Shown: one piece after another, positions 1 to 8,055 of the stretch
Layout: each line of letters starts with the position of its first letter
How positions within the stretch are numbered: the first letter of the stretch is position 1
NCBI RefSeq assembly: GCF_900109525.1
Contig: NZ_FOAN01000008.1
Span: 175,633-239,632 of the forward strand
Reading direction: 5' to 3'
Length of the DNA: 64,000 nt
Source of the DNA: Allobosea lupini
Lineage (GTDB): Bacteria > Pseudomonadota > Alphaproteobacteria > Rhizobiales > Beijerinckiaceae
Notes under the pieces: generated by a model
Database searches by the model: none
Seen by the model: the letters and a program-made list of their open reading frames with translations, nothing else
What the model was told of the DNA's origin: nothing
Program-made: the position numbers and the translations under genes

Positions 1-47
1 ATGACGCCAGCGACAAACCCGATGATGATCGTCCAGATGATGCCCAT
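1..47 (-). CDS. GlsB/YeaQ/YmgE-type membrane protein, N-terminus only (cut by window edge)
   Basis: Reading inward from the ATG at 45-47 on the minus strand gives MGIIWTIIIGFVAGVI, the first transmembrane helix typical of the GlsB/YeaQ/YmgE (transglycosylase-associated) small membrane proteins, which are usually about 85 residues with three helices. A purine-rich ribosome site (GAGGGG) lies 5 bases before the ATG. The rest of the gene is outside the window. The family is linked to stress responses, but its exact role is not known. Confidence 0.6.
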   Translation of the reverse strand, partial: MGIIWTIIIGFVAGV

Positions 48-713
48 GGCTGCCCCTCATGATCTGGCCCGGGCGCAATGTGCGCTCGGAGCCATCCATG
101 AACCGGAGCCGTGCGCAGAAAGTTCCGGTAGACAATCGATTCAGTGGAGACCGCGGGCAAGCAGCAAACGGGTGAAGTGCGCGGTTCTCGCCTCAGCCAG
201 CACGCAAATCTTTGTCCGGCTGCAAGGACCAGCGAAGCACAACCGCATACACGACGAGATTGACCATCGTTCGTGAGAATTTTCGCAGGGCAGGCATGGT
301 CGGCTCCAAAGCAACTCGCTCAGCCAGCGTTCGCAGCTTTCAACTGGATTGCCCTGTCGTCGGTTCCTGCTGGAGCGCTATGGGGTTGAGCGGCGAAGAC
401 CTCGGCTGGCGCGTCCGCGTCCAACGTCTCCAGATCGTCCGCCAGCACGCAGACGTGTTTTGTCAGCGTCGCCGCGATTTTCACGGGATCGAGTTGCCCA
501 ACAATCAGGACCGATTGAAGGTCTCCATTGTCGTGCCGTCTGCTGCCTCGACATCCATCCTCGCGGCGCCGACCGACGCGCCATCCGCTCCATCGGTAAC
601 GAAATGCCCACCGCTCGGCCGTTCCACGTCTCCGGATATTGCCCTCGATCCAGAGCGGGGGCGATAAATCCGTGTTCTGGAGGGTGAATGCAGCCTTCGC
701 AGGCGTCCCTCGG
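48..713. other. Region without a confident gene
   Basis: Several frames are open on both strands and none matches a family I recognise. On the minus strand, two segments with coding-like codon use in different frames (about 505-650 and 320-530) could be one frameshifted gene. The downstream part reads ...VLIVGQLDPVKIAATL... and ends at 320. I see no ribosome site that settles a start. Treat as unassigned, possibly a decayed gene. Confidence 0.4.
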
Positions 714-1040
714 TTATCTGTGGCCGCGCACAGCGATGGCCCACGCAGCGTAGGGCGTATTCTTGGCAAGATGGCGATTGTAGTCGGGGGCGCTGTCGGC
801 CCACCAAACGGGTCCGCGTTCACCTAGCGCAATCTTGGCCGCGTTGACGGCGGCGCGAGCCTGCGCCAGATCCCCATTGCCGTGCTTGGCTTTCTTGACG
901 GCGCGCCGCGCATCCATCAGCGCACCGACTAATGCATCCCGCTCCGGCCCTGCTATCGCCGGGTTGGTGGCGCGCCACAGGCGTCCTCCGACCAGGAAAT
1001 AGCGGCCATCGGGCGTCACCGGATAATCGCGAGACGTCAT
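714..1040 (-). CDS. Conserved hypothetical protein (108 aa)
   Basis: The protein begins MTSRDYPVTPDGRYFLVGGR and contains the stretches RAVKKAKHGNGDLAQAR, ALGERGPVWW and DYNRHLAKNTPYAAW. This pattern is familiar from small proteins of alphaproteobacteria without a known function. It is Arg/Trp-rich, has no membrane segment or signal peptide, and probably acts in the cytoplasm. The start at 1040 was chosen over an upstream in-frame start because the ATG overlaps the stop of the gene before it (ATGA), which indicates translational coupling to the GFA-like gene. Function unknown. Confidence 0.75.
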   Translation of the reverse strand: MTSRDYPVTPDGRYFLVGGRLWRATNPAIAGPERDALVGALMDARRAVKKAKHGNGDLAQARAAVNAAKIALGERGPVWWADSAPDYNRHLAKNTPYAAWAIAVRGHR

Positions 1041-1411
1041 GATTGCTCGGCAGATCCCCGGTCTCGCGTATGCTGCTCGGCACGCTTCTGGTGCGCGAGC
1101 CACGGTTCGCGCCTTACAGTCCAGAGCTCATAGGCAAGCACAAGGGCGCTTGGCGATCTCTCCAGCGTTCCGAGCTTGATCTCGATCTTGTCGGAGCCGT
1201 CGTGGGACACGCGGCGGCATCCAGCCCGGCTTTTCCAGCAGCCAAGTTCACCGGACAGCGTAGTGTTTTCTTTCGGCCAGATGCCAAAGAATGAGAAGGC
1301 CGAGCCCGACTCTTTGCGGCACGTTTCGCAATGGCAGATCCCGACACGAATAGGGTCGCCGTCGACTTCGTAGCGGACCTGTCCGCAACTGCAGCCACCA
1401 GATAGTTTCAC
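1037..1411 (-). CDS. GFA-family protein, internally shortened
   Basis: Residues 1-45 show the GFA (CENP-V/glutathione-dependent formaldehyde-activating) zinc signature: GGCSCGQVRYE, then CHCETCRKESGSAFSFF. GFA proteins are small cytoplasmic zinc-binding enzymes or thiol-adduct binders. The third metal-ligand block, normally FCxxCGSxL after residue 75, is missing: the text runs from GCWKSRAGC directly to HDGSDKIEIKLGTLE, as if about 10 codons were deleted in frame. The C-terminal GTLERSP and W-rich tail are present. The start is a GTG with GAAGG 9 bases upstream, preferred to an ATG 31 codons earlier. Metal binding is probably damaged. Coupled to the downstream 108-aa gene. Confidence 0.7.
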   Translation of the reverse strand: MKLSGGCSCGQVRYEVDGDPIRVGICHCETCRKESGSAFSFFGIWPKENTTLSGELGCWKSRAGCRRVSHDGSDKIEIKLGTLERSPSALVLAYELWTVRREPWLAHQKRAEQHTRDRGSAEQS

Positions 1412-1524
1412 TGATACGCCTTCGCGGAGTTGTTCGGCCCCTGGCGGCGAACAAACAGCGCGTGGCAGGAGTGGTTCCCGGCAATCGGGCTTTAGGCAAC
1501 GCATGCCGCCTGCCTAGGACATCG

Positions 1525-2390
1525 TCACGCGAAAAACTGCACCATAGCTTTAGCGAGGGCTTCCGGTGCTTCCTCAGCCATGTGATGGCTGCTCGGGACC
1601 CCGTGACCGCGCCGGTCGGGTGCCCAGGGCTGCCAGACCTCCGAGACATCGCCATGCGCGAGGAAGGTCATTGCGTTCGAACCAGAGGCAGAGCAACGGA
1701 CATTGCAAGGTCCGCCCTGCCGCGCGATCTGCCGCGTCGTGGGCACGGTCGACGGCTGGGCCCGCACGGTAATCCTCGATCATGGTGTGGACTGTTTCGG
1801 GATCGTGAATCGCCGCATGGAAATCGGCGAAATTCTCGGCGCCCATTGTTTCGGCCGTACCTCCGTACCACAGGATCGGCAAGGATGGCGCGTTCGGGTT
1901 TTTCGGGCTGGCAAAAAAAGAACCAATGCCACCAAAGGCGCGCAAAGGTTTCCGAGCAGCGCTCCAACGCTTCGATGATGGGTACGCCGTCCATCAATAC
2001 CAGGCGTTCCACGGCACAAGGATGATCCATAGCAAGCCGAAAAGCGGTGTAAGAGCCGCGGTCATGGCCTGCCAGAAAGAAGCGCTCAAATCCCAGCTTG
2101 GCCATGAGCTCAACGCAGTCCTTGGCTTTGGCACGTTTCGAAGACTCGGCGTGATCGGCAGTGTCTTTTGGTTTTGAAGACTGACCAAACCCGCGCAGAT
2201 CCGGGCACACGACTTGCAAGTGCTCTGCCAGTAAAGGCGATACGTGCCACCAAGTCGTATGCGTACGCGGATGCCCATGCAGCAAGAGTAGCGGTGGACG
2301 CTTGCCGCCATGCCGGACGCGTAAGACAGCCTCGGATACCTCAATGAAATCCAATGCGAACCCGTCGAACGTAGGGGGGCATCCCGGCAT
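1525..2390 (-). pseudogene. Haloacetate dehalogenase-like alpha/beta hydrolase, frameshifted
   Basis: Starting at MPGCPPTFDGF (2390) the frame shows the oxyanion-hole region LLLHGHPRTHTTWWHV, the DLRGFGQSSKP loop and the nucleophile elbow AGHDRGSYTAFRLA, in which Asp replaces Ser, as in haloacid/haloacetate dehalogenases. After VVRRYG the homology moves to a second frame (WYGGTAETMGAENF...DYRAGP) and then to a third (HGDVSEVWQPWAP...ALAKAMVQFFA, ending at 1525). At least two frameshifts therefore interrupt the cap and C-terminal catalytic part. A functional relative would hydrolyse a carbon-halogen bond in a small acid. This copy should be inactive. Confidence 0.8.
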
Positions 2391-2485
2391 TACGGCAAAC
2401 CGGTAACCCGCGCCTTGAGGGCGCGGGCTCGGCGTAGCGACGCAATTTGGCTCGAAACGTCTAAGGTGCGTCAAACTATCCCGTT

Positions 2486-3361
2486 CTAGCGTGATCCAAA
2501 CAGCGCGCTGAGATCGATCTCCTCGTCGCGATGCTTGCCGCCTAAGACGGCTCCAAACCAAGCAGCTGCAGCACCTGCCAGCAGCGCCGCCGCAGTGAGG
2601 AAAGCGGTGATCACGCCCATCCGTCGAGCGCGTTCGGCAGCTTGCTTGGCCGTTTCCTTTGCCTGGTTGAGCTTCGCATAGGCGTCGTCGATCCGCTTCT
2701 CAGCGTCCTGCTGGGAAATATTTGCGCGTGCGGCGAGTCGGTTCGCGATGTATCCCCGGTCGGCTGGATCCAGCGCACCGCTGGCCAAGCTGCGGGTCAG
2801 GATCCGAGATGCCTCTTCGCGCTCTTCCGCTGAAACCGGCTGCGCACCATTGGACCGCATCACGGAGTCGAGTGCCGAAGCGAGCGGATCGGCTTGCTGG
2901 CTGACGAGAGCCGCAGCGCCCGTTGCCGCGGCGGTGGCCCCGGCAGCAGCAGTTTTCACCGCACCGTTGATCGCCGAGCTGGTGAGCATCGCAACCAACA
3001 AGGCACCCGCCGCCCAGACGACCAGGCCATGCGCGCCATCGCGCACATGACGTTCGTGAACTGAGGCATCAAGGGTTGGCCGACGCATACGCCCAGCCAG
3101 ATAGCCCCCGGCAGCGCAGGCAGAGATCGTCACCCAAAGCGTCCAGAGTCCGGCTGCAATCGCCAGGGCAGTGAATCCGGAAGATCGGGACGTGTCGGCC
3201 GAAATCAGCGACAGACCGATGGCCGAACCGAACGCCGCCATGATGGTAGTGATTGCGGCTGCTATCACAGCGCCGCCAAAGATTGGGCTCCAGTCCAGAT
3301 AAGAGGATTTGTCGCCGGTTCCCGGCGCGACGACGACTACGTCCGCTGTGTCCATTGCCAT
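2486..3361 (-). CDS. Integral membrane protein with four or five helices (291 aa)
   Basis: The start at 3361 (MAMDTADVV) has AGGAG 9 bases upstream; the longer open frame has no such site. After a short cytoplasmic N-terminus come hydrophobic segments near residues 25-50 (FGGAVIAAAITTIMAAFGSAIGL), 62-85 and 110-135. A long Ala/Glu/Arg-rich, probably coiled-coil segment follows (about 150-240, SAEEREEASRILTRSL...QAKETAKQAAERARR), then a last helix pair (VITAFLTAAALLAGAAAAWFGAVLGG) before an acidic tail. Such proteins are often annotated only as hypothetical membrane proteins in Rhizobiales, sometimes near stress genes. It lies just downstream of a 24-residue membrane peptide gene. No enzymatic motif is visible. 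Confidence 0.75.
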   Translation of the reverse strand: MAMDTADVVVVAPGTGDKSSYLDWSPIFGGAVIAAAITTIMAAFGSAIGLSLISADTSRSSGFTALAIAAGLWTLWVTISACAAGGYLAGRMRRPTLDASVHERHVRDGAHGLVVWAAGALLVAMLTSSAINGAVKTAAAGATAAATGAAALVSQQADPLASALDSVMRSNGAQPVSAEEREEASRILTRSLASGALDPADRGYIANRLAARANISQQDAEKRIDDAYAKLNQAKETAKQAAERARRMGVITAFLTAAALLAGAAAAWFGAVLGGKHRDEEIDLSALFGSR

Positions 3362-3372
3362 GACATCAACTC

Positions 3373-3447
3373 CTAACGGAGGCCGAGGAAGGACAGGATG
3401 GCCAGAACGACCACCACGAGGCCGACGATGTAGATGATGCCGTTCAT
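3373..3447 (-). CDS. 24-residue single-helix membrane peptide
   Basis: The minus strand encodes a 24-codon frame starting MNGIIYIVGLVVVVLAIL and ending FLGLR before TAG. It is one transmembrane helix with almost no soluble part. A GGGAG ribosome site lies before the ATG at 3447, and the stop is 11 bases upstream of the 291-aa membrane protein, so the two are very probably one operon. Very short membrane peptides of this type are common beside membrane-protein genes in Rhizobiales, with unknown role. Confidence 0.65.
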   Translation of the reverse strand: MNGIIYIVGLVVVVLAILSFLGLR

Positions 3448-3639
3448 TGGAGCTCTCCCGCAGGCGCGCCAAGATTGACCGCGCAGCAAGAAAACGAGCG
3501 CTCGTGCGGGATGTTCCGACATAGCCACTCCGCTTAAGGCCACACGGGGCCGATGCTATTCGCGAGCGCAAAGGCCAGAATGGAACACCGGTGCACGCTC
3601 ATGGTTGGGTTGTCAGCACATCCACCCTCGAGGACCAAA

Positions 3640-4026
3640 ATGCGTAGTACTTCCGAGATTGGCTTCGGCGGACGCGCCATTCACAATTCCGAGGACTGCT
3701 TGGCCGCTGAGGCCCGAATCGCCGAACTGGCGATCGCGCCAATAGGCTCGGACGAAGAGGCAGAAAGAGTGGGCCTGATCGATGCCGTCAATGCGTATCG
3801 GCTGAAGCAGGATTCTCCTGCGACAGCAGCCATGACCAATCCAATCACCTCGCTAGAGCAGTATGAGGCGGCGACGCAAAGAGTGACAGAGTTCTGCAGT
3901 TGCGCCAAAGGCACGCCGGCGGCAGACGAGCTTGAGCAACTGATTGTCGATATCCGCACTTGGGAAACCGAGCGTGAAAAGCAGCGTCCCCGATATCGGG
4001 TCGCGGCGCAGATCAGGGACGCTTAG
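3640..4026 (+). CDS. Small protein with two HigA-N-terminus-like repeats (128 aa)
   Basis: The start at 3640 has GAGGA five bases upstream. The second half (NPITSLEQYEAATQRVTEF...GTPAADELEQLIVDIRTWE) resembles the segment that precedes the helix-turn-helix in HigA-type antitoxins (ITxxxEYExALxRIExL...GTPExDELxxLxxLVExYE). The first half (CLAAEARIAELAIAPIGSDEEAERVGLIDAVNAYR) looks like a diverged copy of the same 40-residue unit. No helix-turn-helix follows, so it is not a complete antitoxin. It may be a free-standing protein interaction module. No toxin gene is adjacent. Function unknown. Confidence 0.5.
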   Translation: MRSTSEIGFGGRAIHNSEDCLAAEARIAELAIAPIGSDEEAERVGLIDAVNAYRLKQDSPATAAMTNPITSLEQYEAATQRVTEFCSCAKGTPAADELEQLIVDIRTWETEREKQRPRYRVAAQIRDA

Positions 4027-4065
4027 GCTTGGATGAGTGGCGAACTGTGCGCCATTAGGCTTGCG

Positions 4066-4389
4066 GGGTGATCTGGCGCCGCGGCAAGCCCGACGCGCCG
4101 CTGCATCACTCCGACCAGAGCGGCCAATGCGCCAGCGAGGGGTTCAGAAGCTGATGGCCGACAACGGCATGACCTGCTCGATGAGCACTCCGGCAATGCC
4201 GTCATGGAGAGCGTCTTCTCCTCGCTGAAAACGGAACGGATCAGACCCAGGGTCTATCGCACACGCGACGATGCTCGTGGCAACCTGTTCGACTGCATCG
4301 AGCGGTTCTATCATGCCGTTCGCAGGCACTCGACCATCGGCTACATCAGCCCGGCCGAGTTCGAAAAGAAGGTCGGACTAGCCTACTAA
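4066..4389 (+). pseudogene. IS3-family transposase (OrfB) 3' remnant
   Basis: Three frames together reproduce the end of an IS3-type DDE transposase: IWRRGKPDAPLHHSDQSGQC, then QKLMADNGMTCSMS, then MESVFSSLKTERIRPRVYRTRDDARGNLFDCIERFYHAVRRHSTIGYISPAEFE to the stop at 4389. HHSDQ carries the second catalytic Asp region and MESVFSSLKTE the catalytic Glu. Frame changes near 4140 and 4200 and the absence of the upstream catalytic core show it is dead. It marks an old insertion between the 128-aa gene and the LysR gene. Confidence 0.85.
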
Positions 4390-4432
4390 CCGTCCACGCA
4401 ACCGGCAACAGGCCAATCCCCATTGGCGGTTG

Positions 4433-5500
4433 TTACGCTACTTGGGCATCCAGTATGGGATCGACCGGCAGCTCATAAGCTGGGTCGACCGGCAGGTGGC
4501 TGTAATCTGAATAGCCCTCGAACAGTGCCTGAAGTTCATGCTCCTCAATGAAGCGACGAATTTCCGTGGGTGAGATGTAGCCCTGCCGAAACCAAGGGAA
4601 ACGCGCCGGGCTGAACACGTCGCGAATATAGGTGATGCACTTACGGACCTGCGGTTGGTCCATCACTTGGCGGTTGCAAACGAGCCAGACATCACGGGTC
4701 AACAGCCAATCCTCAGCCACGTGCACGAGACCGGTTGTGATCGTCTCACTATACGTGGGAAGCGCGGTCAAGCCTCCGCCGCGCTTCACGCCGATCAACT
4801 GCGCCGAGGCGGTGTTAGTGCCGAACCGCACGAACTCGTCCTTGGGCTTGGTATGCTCGTCTAGGCGCAAGGCATGGCTCCAGATTTGCGCGCCGGAAAT
4901 CTCGAGCACGTTGAAATTGTCGATCTCTGCCTTGCTCATGGGCTTGCCGTTCTTGCGCACGTATTCCTGGCTGGCGAAAAGCACGACGTGCAGCCAACAC
5001 AGGCGAACCACGACCAAGTCCGGATTGCTCGGGCGATCGAACTGAATGGAAAAATCCACCGCGAGATTGGCAACATCCTGCTGAGCGACCTCGCAGTTGA
5101 GGTAGACAGAGATGTCTTTCTCTTTCTCAACCAATTCGAGCAATCGTGGCACGATCCAGAACGAGCCAAGACCCTCAGTGCATCCGATCCGAACGCCGCG
5201 GCGCTGATCTTTCGCATTGGCTACTGAGGCAGCCAGACGGCGCGCGCCGTTGTACATGACCTCCGCCTGCTCGCGTAGCGCCGCGCCTTCGGGCGTTAGC
5301 ACCAGACCGTTATGGGTCCGGACGAAAAGAGCGCGACCCAGAGTTTGTTCGAAGGCTTCGAACCGCATCCGCAGATGATGAACGCCTCGCTCAAGGATGC
5401 GCCCGGCCTCTCGGTAGCTGCGCACTTCGGCCAGTACGAGGAAGATCCGGACATCGTCCCAGTCCAGCGCTGCCATAGGAGCAAGCTTTGACTGTGTCAT
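4433..5500 (-). CDS. LysR-type transcriptional regulator (355 aa, long C-terminal tail)
   Basis: An N-terminal winged helix-turn-helix (residues 8-68: DWDDVRIFLVLAEVRSYREAG...FEQTLGRALFVRTHNGLVLTPEGAAL) is followed by a coiled linker and a periplasmic-binding-like effector domain. LysR proteins are usually about 300 residues. This one has roughly 50 extra C-terminal residues (GYISPTEIRRFIEEHELQALFEGYSDYSHLPVD). The helix HLRMRFEAFEQ in the reading position is unusual in sequence for the family. The start at 5500 (MTQSKLAP) was chosen because the longer frame runs into the divergent gene; 5476 is an alternative. It is transcribed away from the GNAT gene at 5607, so it probably controls that gene and itself through the 107-bp gap, which holds a GTGAGA-attcc-TCTCAC inverted repeat. 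Confidence 0.85.
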   Translation of the reverse strand: MTQSKLAPMAALDWDDVRIFLVLAEVRSYREAGRILERGVHHLRMRFEAFEQTLGRALFVRTHNGLVLTPEGAALREQAEVMYNGARRLAASVANAKDQRRGVRIGCTEGLGSFWIVPRLLELVEKEKDISVYLNCEVAQQDVANLAVDFSIQFDRPSNPDLVVVRLCWLHVVLFASQEYVRKNGKPMSKAEIDNFNVLEISGAQIWSHALRLDEHTKPKDEFVRFGTNTASAQLIGVKRGGGLTALPTYSETITTGLVHVAEDWLLTRDVWLVCNRQVMDQPQVRKCITYIRDVFSPARFPWFRQGYISPTEIRRFIEEHELQALFEGYSDYSHLPVDPAYELPVDPILDAQVA

Positions 5501-5569
5501 TTCTGAGTGCACCTGCGTCGTTTTCCGATGCAGCCGAACTTCTGGATCACTGGTAGTGTCTGAGTGTTC

Positions 5570-5586
5570 GTGAGAATTCCTCTCAC
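5570..5586. promoter_or_regulatory. Inverted repeat in the LysR/GNAT divergent promoter
   Basis: GTGAGA and TCTCAC are separated by ATTCC, and flanking TGAGTG (5561-5566) and CACTCA (5584-5589) extend the symmetry. It sits 20 bases before the GNAT start at 5607 and 70 bases upstream of the LysR start, a sensible place for an operator. Binding by the neighbouring LysR protein is inferred only from position. Confidence 0.35.
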
Positions 5587-5606
5587 TCAACTTGGGGGCG
5601 CGGGCC

Positions 5607-6806
5607 ATGGGCATTCACACTGTGCCAGTTGGGAAGAAGATATCTGATCGAAAAGTCAGAAATCTTCTTGGATTAAACTCGGAGAAGTACGGCAGAGGGT
5701 TGATTTGCTATACTCCGACTGAAAAAATAATCAGCCATCTTCTGGATGGGGCGAACTCATATATTATGAAGCTGGCGCCTGTCGATGTCGTGATGAAGGT
5801 CTTTCGCTACAATCCAGAGACCATTGTTGCCTTCAATCGCGGCGCTTGGCGAGAGACACCCAGCAATGAATCGCTAGGCTTCTGGTGTCATCTGCCTCTC
5901 AACGCGGACGGTCATGACGCCCTGTTCGACGGCAGGCTCGATCGCAGCAACCCCGATCTGCGCTACATTTGCCGCCAGCACGAGCGGCCGGCGGCGATCT
6001 ATCATTGGCTCGTTTATGCCGAGCCGAACATTCTCGGCGGCCTGTCGTTGGTGATGGATCGCTTTTCCTCGACGCGCCTGCGCGGCTTGCCGATGTACTG
6101 CATCGCGGCGACGCCGACCGCGTACAACCTGTTTCTCAAGTCGGGTTTCAAGCAGGGCGCGAGCTACAAGCACTGGGTCAACCCCAACATGATGACTTTG
6201 GTCCCGCCGGATCCCGCGGCGGGCCGGCCAATCTATGATAGCTACGTGCCTAGCCCGCCCGATCCGAAAAAGCTCGGCATCAAGGTCGCGCACACGGTTC
6301 ACGAGCTGATGGTGGCTGCCTCGATCCGCGGCGCCGCCTATGTCGGCGAGAGGATGCTGCCGGTCTATGACGACATGGACGGCAACGACCTCTCGGCAAC
6401 GCATCTGATCGGCTACGTCGGTGATGAACCGGCCGGCTGCATCCGTATCCGCTACTTCGCGGATTTCGTAAAGCTGGAGCGGCTCGCGCTGATCCCGCAA
6501 CACCGCGGAGGTCTGGCGTTCAAGCTGGCCCGCGCCGCCATCGCCTTCGCACAGATGAAGGGGTACAGCCGGTTCTACGGCCAGGCCTCGCATCCTTACA
6601 TCAAGCTCTGGAAGCATCTCGGCTTCACGCAGCGCTCCGGGGAAGGGCTGACTCACGTCACCGACGAGGTCTACTACGAGATCGACCTGGTGACCGATCA
6701 GCCGGCCGAGCATCTGACGCCGCACTCCGGCGGTCTCGTCCTCGTCCGGCGTGAAGGACAATGGGATCGGCCCGGCGCTTACGAAACCTGGGGAGAAGGT
6801 CAATGA
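5607..6806 (+). CDS. GNAT-fold protein with two tandem modules (399 aa)
   Basis: The ATG at 5607 is preferred to the TTG at 5592. After a 50-residue AT-rich leader the protein has a first acetyltransferase-like module (about 60-200, ending PTAYNLFLKSGFKQG) and a second one (about 235-370: ELMVAASIRGAAYVGERML...LIGYVGDEPAGCIRIRYFADFVKLERLALIPQHRGGLAFKLARAAIAFAQMKGY...WKHLGFTQRSGEG). The second contains the beta4 and V/I-R-x-x-hydrophobic-L-x-P-x-x-R-G-G acetyl-CoA loop in recognisable form and resembles LuxI-like GNATs in its YVGERMLPVYDDMDGNDLSATHLIGY part. The substrate is not known. Stop overlaps the start of the 75-aa gene (ATGA). Probably regulated by the divergent LysR protein. Confidence 0.7.
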   Translation: MGIHTVPVGKKISDRKVRNLLGLNSEKYGRGLICYTPTEKIISHLLDGANSYIMKLAPVDVVMKVFRYNPETIVAFNRGAWRETPSNESLGFWCHLPLNADGHDALFDGRLDRSNPDLRYICRQHERPAAIYHWLVYAEPNILGGLSLVMDRFSSTRLRGLPMYCIAATPTAYNLFLKSGFKQGASYKHWVNPNMMTLVPPDPAAGRPIYDSYVPSPPDPKKLGIKVAHTVHELMVAASIRGAAYVGERMLPVYDDMDGNDLSATHLIGYVGDEPAGCIRIRYFADFVKLERLALIPQHRGGLAFKLARAAIAFAQMKGYSRFYGQASHPYIKLWKHLGFTQRSGEGLTHVTDEVYYEIDLVTDQPAEHLTPHSGGLVLVRREGQWDRPGAYETWGEGQ

Positions 6807-7030
6807 AGGCGGCTGGCAGCGTTCTCCGCTTCGCCGACAGCTCGATTGCGGTTGATCAAGATCCGTCGCAACAAGAAGAGATCGAGGCCGTCGCGACGAT
6901 GGTTGCGTATCTCATCCCGCAAGCAAGGGCGCTCAGCCCAGGGCTGGCCTTGCTCCTCAACCTCGCCTTGCACGAGCTGTCATTGCTACGTGCATTGAAG
7001 GATGGATCGGTGGTCCGGCTTCACGCCTGA
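6803..7030 (+). CDS. 75-residue hypothetical protein coupled to the GNAT gene
   Basis: The ATG at 6803 overlaps the TGA of the GNAT gene, with GGAGAAGG directly upstream. The sequence has an acidic middle (DQDPSQQEEIEAVATMV) and a leucine-rich helix (LSPGLALLLNLALHELSLLRAL). It is helical, has no signal peptide, and matches no family I know. Coupling suggests it works with the GNAT protein, perhaps as a partner. A hairpin with 9-bp arms (GTGGCTCCG/CGGAGCCAC, 7035-7062) follows the stop but lacks a T-run. Confidence 0.55.
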   Translation: MKAAGSVLRFADSSIAVDQDPSQQEEIEAVATMVAYLIPQARALSPGLALLLNLALHELSLLRALKDGSVVRLHA

Positions 7031-7139
7031 GGACGTGGCTCCGGGGGAAGCTTCGGAGCCACACCTACAAGCTTGGCAAATCTTCCCCCATAGACTGTTA
7101 CGTCAGGTTGCGCTTCATTGCGGCCTAGGGGGATGTCGA

Positions 7140-7550
7140 ATGACGAGAAAAGATCCGAACCCGATCGATCGCCATGTCGGCAGCCGCGTCCGAATGCAAC
7201 GCATGCTCGCCGGCGTCAGCCAAGAGAGGCTCGGCCATGCTTTAGGTGTCACCTTCCAGCAGGTGCAAAAATACGAAAAGGGCACCAACCGGATCAGCGC
7301 CAGCCGCCTGCAGCAGATCGCTAATCTCTTGGAGGTTGAGGTGTCGCTCTTTTTCCAGGGGGCTCCGTCCACGGCTTCCCTGGTTGGTGCCGCTCAGACT
7401 AGCGCATCGGAAGTCCTCGACTTCACCCTTACATCCGAAGGCGTGCAGCTCAACCGAGCCTTTGTGAAGATCAAGAGCGGCCAGGTTCGGCGGAAGTTGG
7501 TTGATCTTGCTGAAACGCTGGCTGCCGAGAGCGACGATGGCAACGGATAG
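7140..7550 (+). CDS. XRE-family transcriptional regulator (136 aa)
   Basis: Residues 10-70 form a Cro/C1-type helix-turn-helix: VGSRVRMQRMLAGVSQERLGHALGVTFQQVQKYEKGTNRISASRLQQIANLLEVEVSLFF. The combination GVTFQQVQKYEKGTNRI is typical of the short rhizobial regulators of this class. The C-terminal half (FTLTSEGVQLNRAFVKIKSGQVRRKLVDLAETLA) is a short helical dimerisation or interaction region. Start at 7140 follows an AGGGGGATGTCGA site. Its targets cannot be told from sequence; the decayed gene just downstream may once have been one. Confidence 0.85.
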   Translation: MTRKDPNPIDRHVGSRVRMQRMLAGVSQERLGHALGVTFQQVQKYEKGTNRISASRLQQIANLLEVEVSLFFQGAPSTASLVGAAQTSASEVLDFTLTSEGVQLNRAFVKIKSGQVRRKLVDLAETLAAESDDGNG

Positions 7551-7580
7551 ACGCTTGGCGAATTGAAGGGGGCTTAGATC

Positions 7581-8055
7581 ATGTTGCAGCTCTCGTTCGA
7601 GAGCATGCTTCGCGCGATCGATGCCGCGGTCTCTGCAGAGTTTGAAGAGAAGGGCGGGATTGATCACCGTGCTGTGTTGATCACGCCGGACGCTAATCAA
7701 TCACCTGCTGAGCTGGGAGGGTGATAGCGGCAAAGCGCGTGCGCTTGCTTAACTCGGCGGGCAGATCAAGGTTGTGAGGCCTGAGCGATACGCCATTGTC
7801 GGCGAAGCCTGGATGGCTCCGTGGCCCGATCACGCGGCGTTGCTTCAAGCCAGCAAGTCCGACCGGCGTATCGAGGTAGTCTACATTTTCCTTGTAGATC
7901 GATCTGGGCAAAACTGTTTTGCGACGCGACCGATCGAAACTCCGCATTGGGAGCGTGATCCGAAGCCGCGTCTCGGCCCAATCACACTCAATCCTGGTAT
8001 GGAAGGCGCTTTTGCCGACCTTTTCGGCAGACGAGGGGACACCAATAACGGATGA
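7581..8055 (+). pseudogene. Decayed gene of unknown function (frameshift and nonsense)
   Basis: From ATG 7581 the frame reads MLQLSFESMLRAIDAAVSAE...HRAVLITPDAN and then loses sense. In the next frame the text continues INHLLSWEGDSGKARALA, hits TAA at 7750-7752, and goes on as LGGQIKVVRPERYAIVGEAWMAP...EVVYIFLVDRSG...LGPITLNPGMEGAFADLFG to 8055. The composition is uniform across all three parts, so this is best read as one gene of about 155 codons broken by a frameshift near 7700 and a stop codon. I do not recognise the family. Confidence 0.6.

Noticed and set aside
5874..6803. 309-codon minus-strand open frame
   Set aside because: It is a GC-rich antisense frame of the GNAT gene with no family features.
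7035..7062. Hairpin GTGGCTCCG/CGGAGCCAC as a terminator
   Set aside because: No T-run follows, and the XRE gene starts 78 bases later on the same strand.
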